64,000 nucleotides of DNA, taken from positions 52,529,393-52,593,392 of the forward strand of contig NC_073746.1 in the NCBI RefSeq assembly GCF_029784135.1, read 5' to 3'. The notes under the pieces were generated by a model. It made no database searches and was not told the DNA's origin. It saw only the letters and a program-made list of their open reading frames with translations. Source of the DNA: Toxorhynchites rutilus septentrionalis (lineage: Eukaryota > Arthropoda > Insecta > Diptera > Culicidae). Shown in pieces: positions 1 to 12,640 of the stretch; the stretch's first letter is position 1; each line of letters opens with the position of its first letter. Made by a program: the position numbers and the translations under genes.

Positions 1-236
1 AATCGCGGTTCTTAATCGGTCCAAAACTTCACAATAGTACGGTGATGAAACAGGCGTTCGGCGCTCAACGATTCGATAACACTGAAGAAATTCGTGACGC
101 AATTACATCGTACTTCAAAAAGTTGGACGCAACGCACTTCGCGCTCCGAATTACGAAATATCAGCTTGTTTTTTGTTCTAACTCTATTTTTCCGCGATTT
201 CTGAGGCACTGAAACTTATTTTTTGAGCAACCATCG
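1..236 (+). mobile_element. mariner-like element, 3' remnant
   Basis: The stretch from about 60 to 150 reads, on the + strand, like the C-terminal end of a mariner transposase (RFDNTEEIRDAITSYFKKL and following). It is closely similar to the sequence inside the complete MITE at 25899-26182. The right end is a terminal inverted repeat that reads CGATGGTTGCTCAAAAAATA from the outside in, followed by a TA target dinucleotide at 237-238. The left part lies outside the window. No open transposase remains, so this is a dead fragment. The family assignment rests on the recalled mariner C-terminal pattern and on the TA-flanked terminus. Confidence 0.6.
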
Positions 237-2590
237 TAGTATATTTGCGAATATCAAACGTTATTCAGAAACATTTTTGTGAACACGTTGAGCCCTGAAT
301 TATTCTTGCAACGATGTCTATTCACACCGAAAGTTGTTCTTTAGTTGCTGTAAATAAACTAAATGACAGATCGCGCTCAAGGTTGAAATTTATACCACTG
401 ACAGTAGTACCAACTTGAAAAAAAAAAGTTCAGCGAAAAATTCAAAATTACGAATTCCCGGTATATATTTGACAAAATATATTATCAACCCAATGTATTT
501 CATTAGTTTGCTATATAATGATATGATATGGTACATATGATAAAAGCCACCCACAGTCAAAAATGTCATAATCATACAACCAATTTTAATAAAGACGGAT
601 TTTTTATAGAGTGTGTTCAAAATCATTGATCTTTTTTTGAACGATCATAATTCAAAACCCAGATGTCTTATTCAAATATGATTGAGGGCAAAATGGTTGA
701 GAAATCAATGAACTATTTAGGAAAAATAATAGTTAAAATACACGTTCAGAAATTTTCGTCAAGAAATGTAATATAAAACATGGAATCTACATGTGATGAA
801 AATTTTTATCCTAAGAATAACCGGAGATATAACCCATTTTATATAATTAAAACAATGTTTGTGAAATTTCTATACGATTTCGGAACCTTGGTCGTAATTT
901 TCAATAACAGTATAAATTTTGTATTTTACAAACATAATTTTCAATATATAAAAATGAGCTGGAGAGCGGTATAATTCATATCTTTATTTTGGTGAGTCCG
1001 AAATGACACCACAAGCGTCAAAACTTGTTAAATAAAAATATTTAAGAAATATCGTGGTCATATTTTGAGTCATAAATATTTTTAATATTGAATTCAATTC
1101 TTTCTCAATAACATTTCTCTCCATTATATTTCAATTAGACATCTGGATTTCGATATCTGATTTGTTTTTTGCCAAAAAGATCATTGATTCTGGTTACGCC
1201 ATCATAAAAAATCAGTCGTAATTGGTCATCTGATTATAAAAATTGTGATTTGGTGTGGAACTGCTTTATGGTAAATGCTTTCATTCTAATTGATATTGCA
1301 GTCTTAACTCTGCTATACATGCTAAACACAAATCATAACACTCTACTCACAGACTGTGCGTTTCTCTGTAATATTTTTAATGTGTATTTTTAGGCGCTAT
1401 TGGTATTTATTTGAAGAAAAAGATATAATTGAATGAAAAAACTCCAGGAAATATTTTTTCTTTAATTTCATTCAGTTTTAATTTGACTCAGCCACCTCAT
1501 TGATTCGCGGTCTGTCAGACCGTATGCGCGAGTATAGGAGGGTCAATGGAAGCGGTGTGCATGATTTTGATTAACTGTTCAGCTATAGTTGACATTCCTC
1601 CACTGACTCCATCCAGAGACACTCGTACTTCGATGCATTGGACAATCTGTATTCACACGAGCCGCAGAGCAAAAAAAAGCGTTGACTTTGTGAATGTCCT
1701 TGTCGCGTTGCCCTACATAAAGAAACGTCAGCTATGCGGAATGAATAAAAATTCAGCGCACACAATGCGAGTGTTAACGTAAAGCCGAGCAAAGCAGATT
1801 CAAGAAAATATTCATGTCAGCTATTATCTATTCCCAGAGATCGAGATTGTGTGGAAAAACGCACACTGACCTTGTCATTCAATTCAGCAGATAATCGGAG
1901 TTCTGTATATGAATTTGAGCAAATCACGAAGCAGTGTGATGTATTTTATAAACTGTGAGAAAATTTTCTAAACGAATCTCAAGAATTACATCGCAATTGA
2001 GGGCTGTTCTCATTCATATAACAATTCAATAATCATTATTTGATTCTCGCCAGATTATTCTGTACAAACGCACGAAAATATTAAAATCGAGTCCATTACG
2101 CAATGACAAGAAGTGGAAAAGTCTAAATTACTTTTTCTCTCCATTTTTGCTGTTATATTTCCTCGGTAATCGTTGCTCAGGAAACGATGGGTGACCCACA
2201 TAAGAGGAGAAAATGAAAAAAAAAAACAAACCATCAGTTTGCTTTTTTCCTCTCCGTGCCCCAGTTTGGCGTGTAGACACAGCTTGAGGATATTTAATAT
2301 TTTTACGAGTCGAGAGATAACCAAAATCCTCGAATAAATGGTGCGCACGTGCTGCCTTGGGAACGTTTTACATAAACGATTTCGAATATTATTTCTCTGA
2401 CAGGGTGAGATATAATCGCGAAAATTAATTCAATATTTAACACGAGGAAATATTCGCGAGGCCATTATGATTTTCGTGCCCAATGTTGATTAGTTCAAAC
2501 CCGAGCTGTTGATGAACGGTTTTCAATTAAGTTGACTGTGGATAACGGAATCACAATGTTTGCATCGAGTGCGATATAAAGGGATTAATT
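237..2590. other. no gene; decayed foldback repeats
   Basis: No coding region is supported here. Positions about 600-1270 form a diverged foldback. The left arm (near 605-700, with a CCCAGATGTCTTATTCAAATAT-like core) is matched in inverted orientation near 1140-1260, and the same arms recur in the element at 6104-7465. About 1390-1545 is a separate repeat whose second copy lies at about 47940-48075. Both copies carry the small perfect palindrome GGTCTGTCAGACC. The rest is AT-rich sequence with no recognised feature. Confidence 0.5.
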
Positions 2591-2770
2591 GCGATACACC
2601 CAGGTTTTTTTACGCGTTTTTTTTTTGCGTGGTTTTTTTATGAGGTTTTTTTTACGCGGATTTTCCAATTAACGCGTTTTTTTTACGCGGATTTTCCAAT
2701 TAACGCGGTTTTTTACGCGGTTTTTTTACGAGGTACGTACCCCCAGCGTAAAAAAAACCTGTGTGTATAT
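2591..2770. repeat. small terminal-inverted-repeat element with T-rich tandem core
   Basis: The outer ends are inverted copies of one another: ATACACCCAGGTTTTTTTAC on the left, and GTAAAAAAAACCTGTGTGTAT on the right read as its complement. The core is a run of short tandem units built from TTTTTTTACGCGG and ATTTTCCAATTAACGCG, at least two of them near-perfect. There is no coding capacity. It resembles a MITE or a snap-back satellite, and no family name is claimed. Confidence 0.55.
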
Positions 2771-2811
2771 CAGTACCAAATGAAATACGTTTCAGGTTTT
2801 TATATTTTTAA

Positions 2812-3689
2812 CAAGCTGACCCGGCAAAAATCGTCTCGCCCAAAATTTGTTTTTTGTTATCAATACCTTCAAACATTCACGTTTTCTTACTAAGCGCAAG
2901 TTCATGAGTCCAATCGCAGAACTGTTCATTGATTGATCCTCTAATCGACCCCGTTGAATTTACCTTTTACTATTAAATTTCTAGTACTTCTACCATCATT
3001 ATAATATCAGATTATTTTCAGACACAATTCTCGTTCAAGATTTTTCAACCACTTGCAATAACATGTTTCTCCGTTACATGGAATAAATGTTTGATATAGA
3101 AAACATGATAGAATGAAGACGGACCCCTTCCCTCTTCTCCCCTTAGAGAGGGGAGAGGAGTGTCTATTCACAATAGAAACGTTTCGTGTCCCCTAAAATC
3201 TTCACATGCCAAATTTGACTCCATTTTCTAGACCAGTTTTCGAGTTATGCAGAAATTTGTGTTTCATTTGTTTGGCAGCCCCCACTAAGAGAGGGGGGAG
3301 GAGTATCTAACCACCGTAAAAATATTTATTGCATCCTAAAACCTTCACAGTCCAAATTTTGTTTCGTTTGCTTGATTAATTCTCGAGTAATGCAGGAATT
3401 TGTATTTCATTTATATGGCAGCCCCTCTTAGAGAAGGGGTGGTGTGTCTAACCACCATAGAAACATTGATTGCACCCTAAAACCTCCACATGCCAAATTT
3501 CGTTTCGTTTGCTTGAATAATTCTTGAGTAATGTAGAAATTTGTGTTTCATTTGTATGACAGCCTCTTAGAGAGAGGGGAGGGGTCTGAAACTATCATGA
3601 AAACTCCTACATACAAATTTTCATGATGATCGGTTCAGTAGTTTCCGAGTCCATAAGAATCAGACAGACAGACAGACACACAGAAATCC

Positions 3690-3776
<87 letters not shown>
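2812..3776 (-). mobile_element. non-autonomous Helitron-like element (minus orientation)
   Basis: On the minus strand the 3' end reads GCCGGGTCAGCTTG, the same terminus as the copy at 30217-31102 except that CTAG has become CTTG. A short inverted GGC...GCC hairpin precedes it. The body consists of three to four tandem units of roughly 115 bp, each containing a 'TTGCTTGATTAATTCTCGAGT'-like block and a GA-rich block. The 5' end is a GACAGACAGACA stretch followed by the long TA run. No ORF is present. The Helitron assignment comes from the shared ends and from related copies that carry Rep coding fragments (47.2, 50.7 and 52.5 kb). Confidence 0.55.
3693..3776. repeat. (TA)42 microsatellite
   Basis: There are 84 bp of uninterrupted TA dinucleotide at the end of the Helitron-like repeat. 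The sister copy at 30217 has only about six TA units at the same place, so this copy has expanded strongly. It is likely to be length-polymorphic. Confidence 0.95.
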
Positions 3777-3777
<1 letters not shown>

Positions 3778-6103
3778 CGCCAATCTCACTTTTGTTAGTA
3801 GGGTCGTCCTCTACGGATAACGAATAGGAAGTTTATCGTAAATAGAAAATAAGCAATAGACAAACCTGTGAAAATACAAAACAAACCGGAACCAACAGTC
3901 GGCGAAAGGATACCATATAAACAAACAGCCCAACAAAAGGGTTTTGGGATAGGATGAATATTCAATTTTAGAAACGATTTTCACATCCCATACTCTTGCG
4001 TAATCCTTTGGGTATTTAATGGCCTGCGGTTTGGGAAATAAACGAAACGGGACAGAAAAGTCCCCACCACCAGCACAGATCGATGACAACGAGATGTGCT
4101 TTGGGAAATTCATTCACACACCCGTCAGGGGAATTCGAGCACAGAAAAAGCTGTTCGCTATTACATTTGGCAAATTATGGTGGAAAATGTGGGCCAAAGA
4201 AGAACATCCAAAATTGAGGTTGTCCGAAAATTGCCGGAAATAATCCATCGTTAGTATAGAATATTTAATTCTCCCCTTTTTTGTTCATTTCAGTTTTTAG
4301 CTGTGAAAAAATGTAGTAAAAACAGCATGAAACTCGCCCTAGCACCCAATTAGATGCAGACTGTGGAAACTGAAGCACATTCTTGATTTTAGCACACACT
4401 TAGGCGATCTCTCTCCATCCCATTGGTAGTTTATCCTCCGCTCCAATTTAATTTTTCCGACCCGCTTCAGATAGTGATTGGGCACGAAAAACGGGAATTG
4501 CCATCCCGCCTGACGTTAGTCTCATTAACTGTTAGTCTTTTTCGCCTCATTTTTTCTGCCTATTAAATTTAACAACCTCAGAAGTCTTAGTCTGCACAAA
4601 TACGGCTTAAATAAGACACTGTGGGCTAGTTGGCTTATAATACAAATTATAGAACTAGGCCTAAAAAATAGGATATTGGAAACTGTTAAAGACCTGAGGC
4701 GAGCAAATAATTTTATTCAAGTCACTTTTAATATTTTTCCAAGAAAGTCTAAAGAAAATCGCTACAGCTAAAATTTCTCCCCGAGGAATTTCAAAACATT
4801 TTCACTTCACACCCACCAGTAATTTGCATTTTTTTCTTGCAATTTCTACATTTATTTTTTATTTATTCTCTGGCACTTTGCCAATAAAAATCTTTTACAA
4901 CACCCGCATGGAAAAGAAACCAATGTCGATAGCTCGTTTCCACCCTGCTTCAGAGCCCGTTTTTGTTAGCTTTACTAGGCTGGGAAAGGTTGGCTCGGAA
5001 ATGCTGTTGCCTTCACGCTGCTAACCTTGGCCCTATCGTCTGGCATCGTGTTTAATGTTTGTTGCGTGATAACGACCCTCCAATTTTTCAGCATGAAAAA
5101 ACAACATAAGTGCTTCTTTGCTTTCCGGCAAGCGAGAAGCAGAGGTGCAATTCGGCGTGAAATTTGAACCAGCAGCATCGTTATTTATTTAGGCGTTATA
5201 TTCGAATTTGCGAGAAAATAGAAAGCTATGCGGAATCGGAATTTTGCTGTTGCTTTCCTTGGTACTGTTCGCGAGATTCTCACAACGTTTCGATTTTGGA
5301 AGTGAATTTTCATTTCCCAAATTGCATGCTGTTAGCTGGAGTGGTTTTTCAGGTTTTTTTCCTCGTGTGTATATGTGAATGTTAGATTACAGGCAATTCG
5401 TGCAAAATTTAGCCAGAGCTGAAATTTAGCTTTACGATAAATGTTGTTGATTGGGGGGTTGGAGGGAATTGATTACGTGGGAACTGAACATTGTACTTAA
5501 TCATTATACTTTCATGCTCTTGGTTGATCTTTTCTGCCTAACCAGCTAACACGATAAGGTTTACGAAATATTATCATTAAAATAAATAAGAATGGTATTG
5601 CTACTGCGTCATGTTCCATCAAAACAAAATATGAATTACTTTGGATGATCATTCCACCTAAAGCAATCATCAGCTGACTAAATCATTTTCTTTCACTTTG
5701 TTTGTCAAATTATAATTATTCGGATTTATATACCGCCAAGGTTCGTCATAAACCTTTTTTATTGCTTCGAATAAAAGATTCAGTAGAGTTACGACAGAAC
5801 AGAGGTAAGTTAAAATTCTGTTCCTCTAAAATTTTTGGAGAGTGTTAAAAATGTGAAAATGGTTTATTTCCCATTGTTACTTGAAATTGCACTCCACCGA
5901 TATCGCTTGACTCAAAAAATCTTAAAACTGGACTGCAAAATGTGGTTAGGAACAATTAAGCATTCTGAACTCTGTGTGTACTAAACACCAATTGATTTAT
6001 GCTAATCCAATTTGGAGGGAAAATTATAATCTCAATTTGTGATCTAAACCATTCCCCTTTTTATTTCAAAAGAGAAAAAATCAATTAAAATATGGAGCAA
6101 TTC
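3777..6103. other. no gene recognised
   Basis: There are only short ORFs (under 105 codons) on both strands, and none has a recognisable motif. The base composition is mixed and not obviously repetitive, so part of this may be unique upstream or intronic DNA of the dpr locus. I see no splice-bounded Ig-type exon here. Confidence 0.4.
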
Positions 6104-7465
6104 CACGCCAGATCCACCAAAACAGCAAATTTTGACTTGACCTCTTCTACTATTTTTTTTCAAACTTATGGTACTTATGCTACCCAAAACCACAATTTTC
6201 ATTATTATATGATCAATTTAAATTACGACTGATTTTTGAAAAAAAGCGTATTCAAAATCATTGGATTTTCTTTTTAAAAATGGTAACTCAAAATCCAGAT
6301 GTCTGATTAAAATATGAGTTGTTTGAATAATCTTTCTCAAAAATTTGAATTGAATATTAAAAACTTTTATATCTTAAAACACCCTCCCTTCGATATTTTT
6401 TTTTTGTAAAATGGAGATATGAATTTTTGAAAATTTATGAAATGTCAATACTCTTTGAATTCGTTACCATCTAAGAGAAGTAACATAAAAATAGAATCTA
6501 CATGCGATACAACATGAAAATCTTAGTTAGCCCTAGGATGAACAACATATATAGTTTTTCATGTTAAATCGCAAGTAGATTTTATTTTTCATATTACTTA
6601 TTACTTGTCACTTGTTTCATGTTAGATGACTCCACAAAGTATTGGAATTTCATAAACTTTCAAAAACTCATACCTCAATATAGGTGAGTCCGACACGGTG
6701 TCACTATACATCGAACTTTGTTGAATTAGAAAGGTTTTAACACATTAACAATTATTAACTTTTAAGTTTTCCACTTCCAAAATGTTATTAAAATCCACTA
6801 AATTAGATGTTCCACTACTAAATCCTATAATAAATTTCCTTATCTTTCAAATGAAAGTAACAGAATTGTATTCGGTAGCGTACTTTGTTATGTAGAGCCA
6901 GTTTGAGGCAACAAAGTCCGAAACAAAAAAAGTTCAATAACTCTGTCATTGTTGAAATTCGAACACATGCGTAGAAGGATTTTTTCATCAAATTTGATCG
7001 TCTATCACTTCCTGAGAGAATTTTGATGAATTTATTTTTTTCTTGTGAGAAAGGTATTTTCTGACTTTAAGGGGATAAATCAAAACTCAAATTCCTCTTT
7101 TATATTCAAAAAACAAAAAAAAAACACATTAAAAAAAACGAATAAAATATTTTTTTTTGACTCGATTATATACAGGATTCGATTACATACAGTGAAAAGA
7201 ATTCAAAAACTGTGTATAATCGAGTCCGCGCTGCATTAAATTCAATTTTTGAGTGACAACAATGTATTTGAAGCGGTGTTTCCCATAAATAGTTCACTGA
7301 TTTCCAACAACAAGATCAATGATTTTTAATATGCCGTAGTCGTAATTTGAATTCATATGATAATGAAATTTGTGATTTTAGGTATTTTCTATCATGAGAA
7401 CCAAGTTTCAAAAATAAACGGAGAAGGTAGGGTTAGCGGTCGGCTGATTCGGTGTGGAATTGCTC
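6104..7465. repeat. foldback (inverted-repeat) element
   Basis: Inverted arms bound this region. The left arm begins GCAATTCCACGCC at 6104. The right arm ends with its diverged complement GGTGTGGAATTGC at about 7465. The same arm sequence appears singly near 1253-1265. Inside, 6735-7245 is a roughly 500-bp block repeated at about 14805-15300, and the motif GACTCGATTATATACAG recurs in opposite orientations near 7160-7230. There is no transposase ORF, and it is best described as a non-autonomous foldback element. Confidence 0.5.
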
Positions 7466-7559
7466 TATGTCATCAAATTAAAGCTAAAAATAAAGATCAT
7501 ATGGAGACGCAAGGTAGTTTTGAGACAATAACGAAGCTCGTATTCGAAAACAAATATCT

Positions 7560-8275
7560 GACGAATTGTCAGCAACATCTCAGATTGCAGTGAAACGTTG
7601 TGGGTGTAAAGACATCTTCTAAGCAACTTTGCATACTTGATATCTTCGAAAAAGAATTAGACTACTTTTTGGAAAGGGACAGTTGTTTTTTTACAAAAAA
7701 AAATGCAACTCAAAAACTATAATATCTACAGAATTCTGGTCGAGAGATGGAATGTAGGAAATTATTTTCATTTTCATTAAAATAAAGAAATAATTACACA
7801 GAAAAAAACACTGAAAAAAAATTATTTTGAAATTAATTTTTCTCGAGAACCTATTTCTTTAAAATTATCAAAAAATTATGTTAATAGCCTATACAATTTG
7901 CAGCAAGTCACCCATACATCGGAAGATGGGCACTTATACAGGGAAAAAGTTTTTGTAACAAAATTTTTTTCGTGTTTTATAATTTTTGATAATTTAACAA
8001 TTTTCAAACAGAAAACATGAAAAAGTTGTTGTTGGAAAAACTCTTTCCCTGTTAAAGTACCCATATTCCGATGTATGAGTGACTTATTGTAATCTGTAAG
8101 GGTTATTAACATATTTTTTTAAAGAGTTTCAAAGAAATACGTTTGGAGAAAAATGAATTTCTATTTTTAAAATAAATTTTGTTTATTTTTTACAATTTTT
8201 TTAGAAATTCAAACAATTTCCTACATTTCTTATCTTGAACAGAATTTTATTGATATTACAGGTCGGACTCGGTGA
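7560..8275. repeat. long palindromic MITE-like repeat
   Basis: Two arms of about 250 bp are inverted copies. The left arm holds CCATACATCGGAAGATGGGC near 7909, and the right arm holds its complement form CCGATGTATGAGTGAC near 8067. The loop lies around 7965-7995. A second, longer member of the same family occupies 26440-27830 and shares the leader 'GTGAAACNTTGTGGGTGTAA'. Neither copy has a coding region. Confidence 0.6.
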
Positions 8276-10634
8276 TATATAGTCGACCATATTTTTCAAC
8301 AATTATTTTCATATCCTATACATAATCCAATCTCAAGAGAACCATTTTTTTCATTAATGTATGAATGTCAAACATTAATAGAAAAATAGCTTTTTTGTGA
8401 ATCGAATATGTATTGGATTCGAAAATTAACGTTGAAAGTGGAATTGTGATTATATAAGTTAAACACGGAACCACCCTAGCGGACCCAACCGCTATCGGAA
8501 CCACTCCAACACCACCCAGGGAGTCTAACAGCGGAACAGCGTGGTCAGCGATATCGGACACTCGTGTACTGCCAGCGAGATTTACTGGAACCAGCAAGAA
8601 TGCAGCCGCGGTATTTGACACTCCGACTCGTATAGTTTTTGAGTTTTAAATATTATTTTTTCAGAATTAAAAAAAAACACATTTTTTTCAAAAGAATTTG
8701 TTTAATATTTTGTAATGAAAACTTAAATAATTTCCTACATTTCATTCTCTATCCAACATTGCGTAGGTCTTATAGTTACCGAGAGCTTCGTGATCTTTGC
8801 GCTAGACGGGTTTTTAATGGGAACGCGCAGAAAAAAAAAAAGTTTGTATATTTAAGAAAACCACGAATATTTACAGCTTAGCGTTGCGTAACTTTAACAA
8901 TATAAGAACAAACGTTTTCTTATTGAACTTCCGCATCTGACCTCATTTTCGAATTTTCTCCTTCGCATCAGCATAATTTCTCCCGCTGAATATACGACCC
9001 ACACTGCTTCGTGACAGAAGTCCCCTGTCTATTTGCGGTTTGCGGTGTGAATTAATAAATAATTGCCACATTTTGTCGCATAGCAGAATCATCAGGGAGG
9101 GTTCTAGGCTTTTGAGTGGAATTCGCTCGAGCGCCTACTGGAAGCAAAGAGGTTGCTTCTTTTCCAACAACCTGAGATCGCACCGGTTCCGACAGATGCT
9201 ACCAGGAGATGTCCCACAGCACATGATTCGTGCTGGGAAAAATGAAAATTCATCAGCTCGCCTACCGTCGGGACTACCCGTGCCCCTCCAGTGCCGGAAA
9301 ACCAGAAAAATGGCATTTAAGCGTCTCCCCCATACGACCTGGCTCGATTTTCTTCATAAATATGTAAGCAGGTGAAAGCTAAGCACTATCTGTGTTTACT
9401 CTTGCGCTGGATAGGAGAGTGCCAATCGCCGTACAATGTATCGCATAAAATGAAATGCTTGAGAGGTGCGTGGTTGGAAATGTTTCCTCGTTAGTAATCT
9501 CTGCAACATAACCCGGCTGGCTCGTTGTAGCGTTCTAATTAGCAATCTAGCGAGGAAGGGAGTATCCCCAATGTCATATCACTGAGTGGTTAAATGTGGA
9601 AATGTACTTTCGATTAAATGTTCTCATCTAACATTGTACAATAGGACGCTCGATGAGGGTGAAATTTTGTTCTAATTTCAGTGTAGTAGGTTTTTTTTAC
9701 CAAGTAAGACATTATTGGAAAAATATTTTGCAACTAAATAGCAAATTGAAATAAGAAAAAGTAGAATGGTTGAGCCTAGAGGCACGGACGGAAGTTTGAC
9801 GTAGGTCTGTGATTGCTCAGAATAGTTGTTTTTTTTAAATGTAATTCTTTTCATTGTTCACAAATCTGTTAGTTTAACTCTTTTGAAATTCCAAATAGTA
9901 GCACTGAAAAGGGACGTTTGTTATTTGTACTCATTACATTTACATTTTACATTTGATATGAAGTTTATGGGGAAGAAACATAAAACAAGTTGAAAATGCT
10001 TACGATTTCGTGATATTTTGAAGTAAAATACATATGAAATCATGAAGTTGCTTTATTTTTAATGGATAACTATGGTATTGTGATTTCTTTCCATTGTCTT
10101 ATTCTTATTATTAGTCTTATTCTAAGGCATCGGGAGCAGTAATTATTTCGGTGAAATTGAGTTCGTTTGCAGATTATCGCAATCAAGTCGCTAAAATTTA
10201 AAAAAAATGGTCCATGGCTCATGAATAATCGAGGTTCCACTGTATTATATTAAATTGAATTCATTGCGAATAAGTAGTATAAGTTGATATTTAGGATTAG
10301 GTGTTAGTGCAATAGATTTTAGAAAGTCAAATGTTCGGATAAGTTATTTGAACTTATTAGTTTCTAAGACTTGAGTTTATTTTCATTTCGAAATTCCAAC
10401 GAATTGTTCTGCATCACACCTAACAACTTGAAAATTGAGATAATCTGAAATAGAAAAAAAAATTTCAGGAGGGTAAAATTTTGAATCGTATATGAATTGA
10501 GGGGCTCAGAAGGAAAGAGGTATAAGTGACATGTTAGATTTTCTGTTCATCGACTCTCTTTTTTGGTCATAGTTAGCTGCAGAAACATTCCTAGTTGTAC
10601 AGGTCGGACTCGATTATTTACAGACTCGATTATA
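8276..10634. other. no gene recognised; two GC-richer islands
   Basis: Most of this is AT-rich. Two islands stand out. At 8455-8640 the minus strand is open for about 100 codons (NTAAAFLLVPVNLAGS... valine/alanine-rich). At 9040-9375 the plus strand is open for 111 codons with no motif I recognise. Neither has a convincing start context or splice sites, and I cannot tell old host exons from repeat debris. Near 10600-10634 lies the end of the 'GACTCGATTATATACAG' repeat that was split by the mariner insertion. Confidence 0.4.
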
Positions 10635-10712
10635 TTAGGCTGTCAAAAAAGTACTGAGGTATTTTTTTTTTGAATTTTCATTTGTTCATAAAATTAGTTA
10701 CAATCATCTGTT

Positions 10713-11671
10713 TTAAATCAAATATGCGCCGTTTTGTTCGATGACTTGTTCCCAACGAGATGCCAACTTCATAATACCCCTGTTAAGGAAGCTCGCTTCC
10801 TTATTGGCAAAAAACTCGGATAGCCAATTTTCACAGGCCTCTTTTGTGACTAACTTCTGACTACCTAGCTCGTTCGCCATGGACAAAAACAGGTGGTAGT
10901 CACTTGGTGCAAGGCCCGGACTATACGGCGGATGCAAAAGAACCACCCATCCGAGCTCCCGGAGCTTGTGGTGCGTCACCAAAGAAGTGTGTGGCCTGGC
11001 GTTGTCCTGATGGAAGACAATGCGGCCTAGGTTTATCAAAGATGGCCTCTTCTTCATGAGTGCTACCTTCAAGCGGTCCAGTTGTTGGCAGCACAGGTCC
11101 GAATTGAGCGTTTGGCCATAGGGAAGCAGCTCATAATAGATTATTCCTTGACAATCCCACCAAACACACAGCAGAACCTTCCTGGCCGTTAATGAGGGCT
11201 TGGCCACCGTCTGAGCCGCTTCAGCGGGCTTCGACCACGACCGTTTGCGCTTCACGTTGTCGTAAGTGACCCACTTTTCATCGCCAGTCACCATCCGCTT
11301 CAGAAACGGGTCGATTTTGTTGCGATTCAGCAGCGATTCACATGCGTCGATACGGTCAAAGATGTTTTTTTGCGTCAACGTGTGTGGCACCCATACATCG
11401 AGCTTCTTTGTGAATCCAAGCTTCTTCAAATGGTTAATAATGGTTTGATGACTTATCCCCAGCTCTTGGCCGATGCTACGGCTGCTACTATGCCGGTCTT
11501 TCTCGGCTAATTCAGCGATTTTGTCGCAATTTTCGACGACAGGCCTTCCGGAGCGTGGCGCATCTTCGACGACCTCTACACCAGAACGAAAACGTTGAAA
11601 CCATCGTTGTGCGGTGGAAATGGAAACTGTATCGGGTCCATAAACTGCACAAATTTTATTGGCAGCTTGAG
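10713..11671 (-). pseudogene. mariner transposase, main part (codons after the LINE insertion)
   Basis: This is a mariner-family transposase, which cuts and pastes its element at TA sites. The frame is open from the LINE junction at 11671 to the stop at 10713. The order is an HTH paired-like region (ISTAQRWFQRFRSG, then SIGQELGISHQTIINHL), the first catalytic Asp in VTGDEKW, the second in HQDNARPHTS and the third in YSPGLAPSDY. The spacing between the last two Asp residues is 34, which defines the DD34D mariner group. The linker WVPHTL is also typical. The remaining N-terminal codons (MEQNKEKIRHILQYYYDKGK) lie at 14313-14247, beyond the inserted LINE. Together the two parts would make about 341 residues, the normal length, with no other defect seen. 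As it stands the gene is split and inactive. Confidence 0.9.
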
Positions 11672-12205
11672 ATGCATTTGTGCCTTTTTTTTCCCCAAAA
11701 TATATTTTTTATTAAGGCACATGTGGCGTTAGCCTGACGGGGCCGGGAGTCCAATATTTTGACAATTTTTGTCTTACAACTATGTTAGTAATATGTAACC
11801 GATTACTCGCGGTTGGCTCGAGGTTAGTATTACAAGTGTTCTCATAATTGGTATGTTGCAGTCTTCGATGCTCTGTACGTGTGCCCGACACGGGATACTT
11901 CCTATTGGGATGCAGATGACCATTAATCAGCAACGCTCCCTAGTCTGTACCTCATATCTAGCGTGGTGCGTCTTTCTCGACTCGAGGAATCCAGGATGGA
12001 ATGGTCACTAGCCGGCGCAATCATCAGCTCGTGTAGAGTTGTCATGAGCGGTACAACCTTTGGCTCTTGTTGAATGATCAGTGAACTGCACAACCTTCGG
12101 CCCGTGCATCTGTAAAGAGTGTGTGTATGTATTGCCGCGACTAAGTAAAAGTTTATCGATCGGATAGGAGGGATATGAAACGGGGACACAACGAAGGAAA
12201 CATCA

Positions 12206-12595
12206 TTAAACGTTGACATCGGCGTTTCTGAGGAACAGGTATAGATGAAGCAGAAGATCAGGATCACGGCTACCTAAGATATCCCGGACGGGGATATCCG
12301 ATTGTCTGCCTTTTGCTCTCAGTGCTCTAGAGAGCTGAGAGCGAGCAGCATGGAACCGGATACACGACCAGACAACATGCTCGATGTCGTGGTAGCCATC
12401 GCCACAATCACAAAGATTGTTTGCTGCGAACCCAATGCGATAGAGATGCGCGTTTAGGTTGTAGTGATTGGATATAAGCCGAGATATCACGCGAATGAAA
12501 TCACGACCTACATTCAATCCCTTGAACCATGCACTCGTCGAGACCTTAGGGATAATCGTGTGTAACCAACGACCGAACTCATCTTCACTCCACAT
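12206..12595 (-). pseudogene. LINE ORF2 C-terminus with CCHC knuckle (frameshifted continuation)
   Basis: The reading continues after the frameshift near 12640. It holds WQRMWSEDEFGRWLHTIIPKVS followed by a zinc-knuckle-like CDCGDGYHDIEHVVWSC. The final residues (PVRDILGSRDPDLLLHLYLF and a short tail) match the tail encoded by the LINE fragment at 39239-39352 (PVRDVLARLDLDYMSQIYVF). That match confirms both are C-termini of related LINE ORF2 proteins. The stop is at 12206-12208, and downstream is the 3' UTR. Confidence 0.8.
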
Positions 12596-12640
12596 GCGCT
12601 GCCAACTAACGAGTGTGTCCTGACGAGGAATGTGAAAAAA

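Noticed and set aside
3120..3600. CRISPR-like spaced repeats
   Set aside because: The ~115-bp units are long, diverged and contiguous within a transposon family that recurs at 30 and 54 kb; there are no uniform spacers and the genome is eukaryotic.
3607..3820. Frames encoding long alternating Tyr-Ile runs
   Set aside because: These are translations of the TA microsatellite, not genes.
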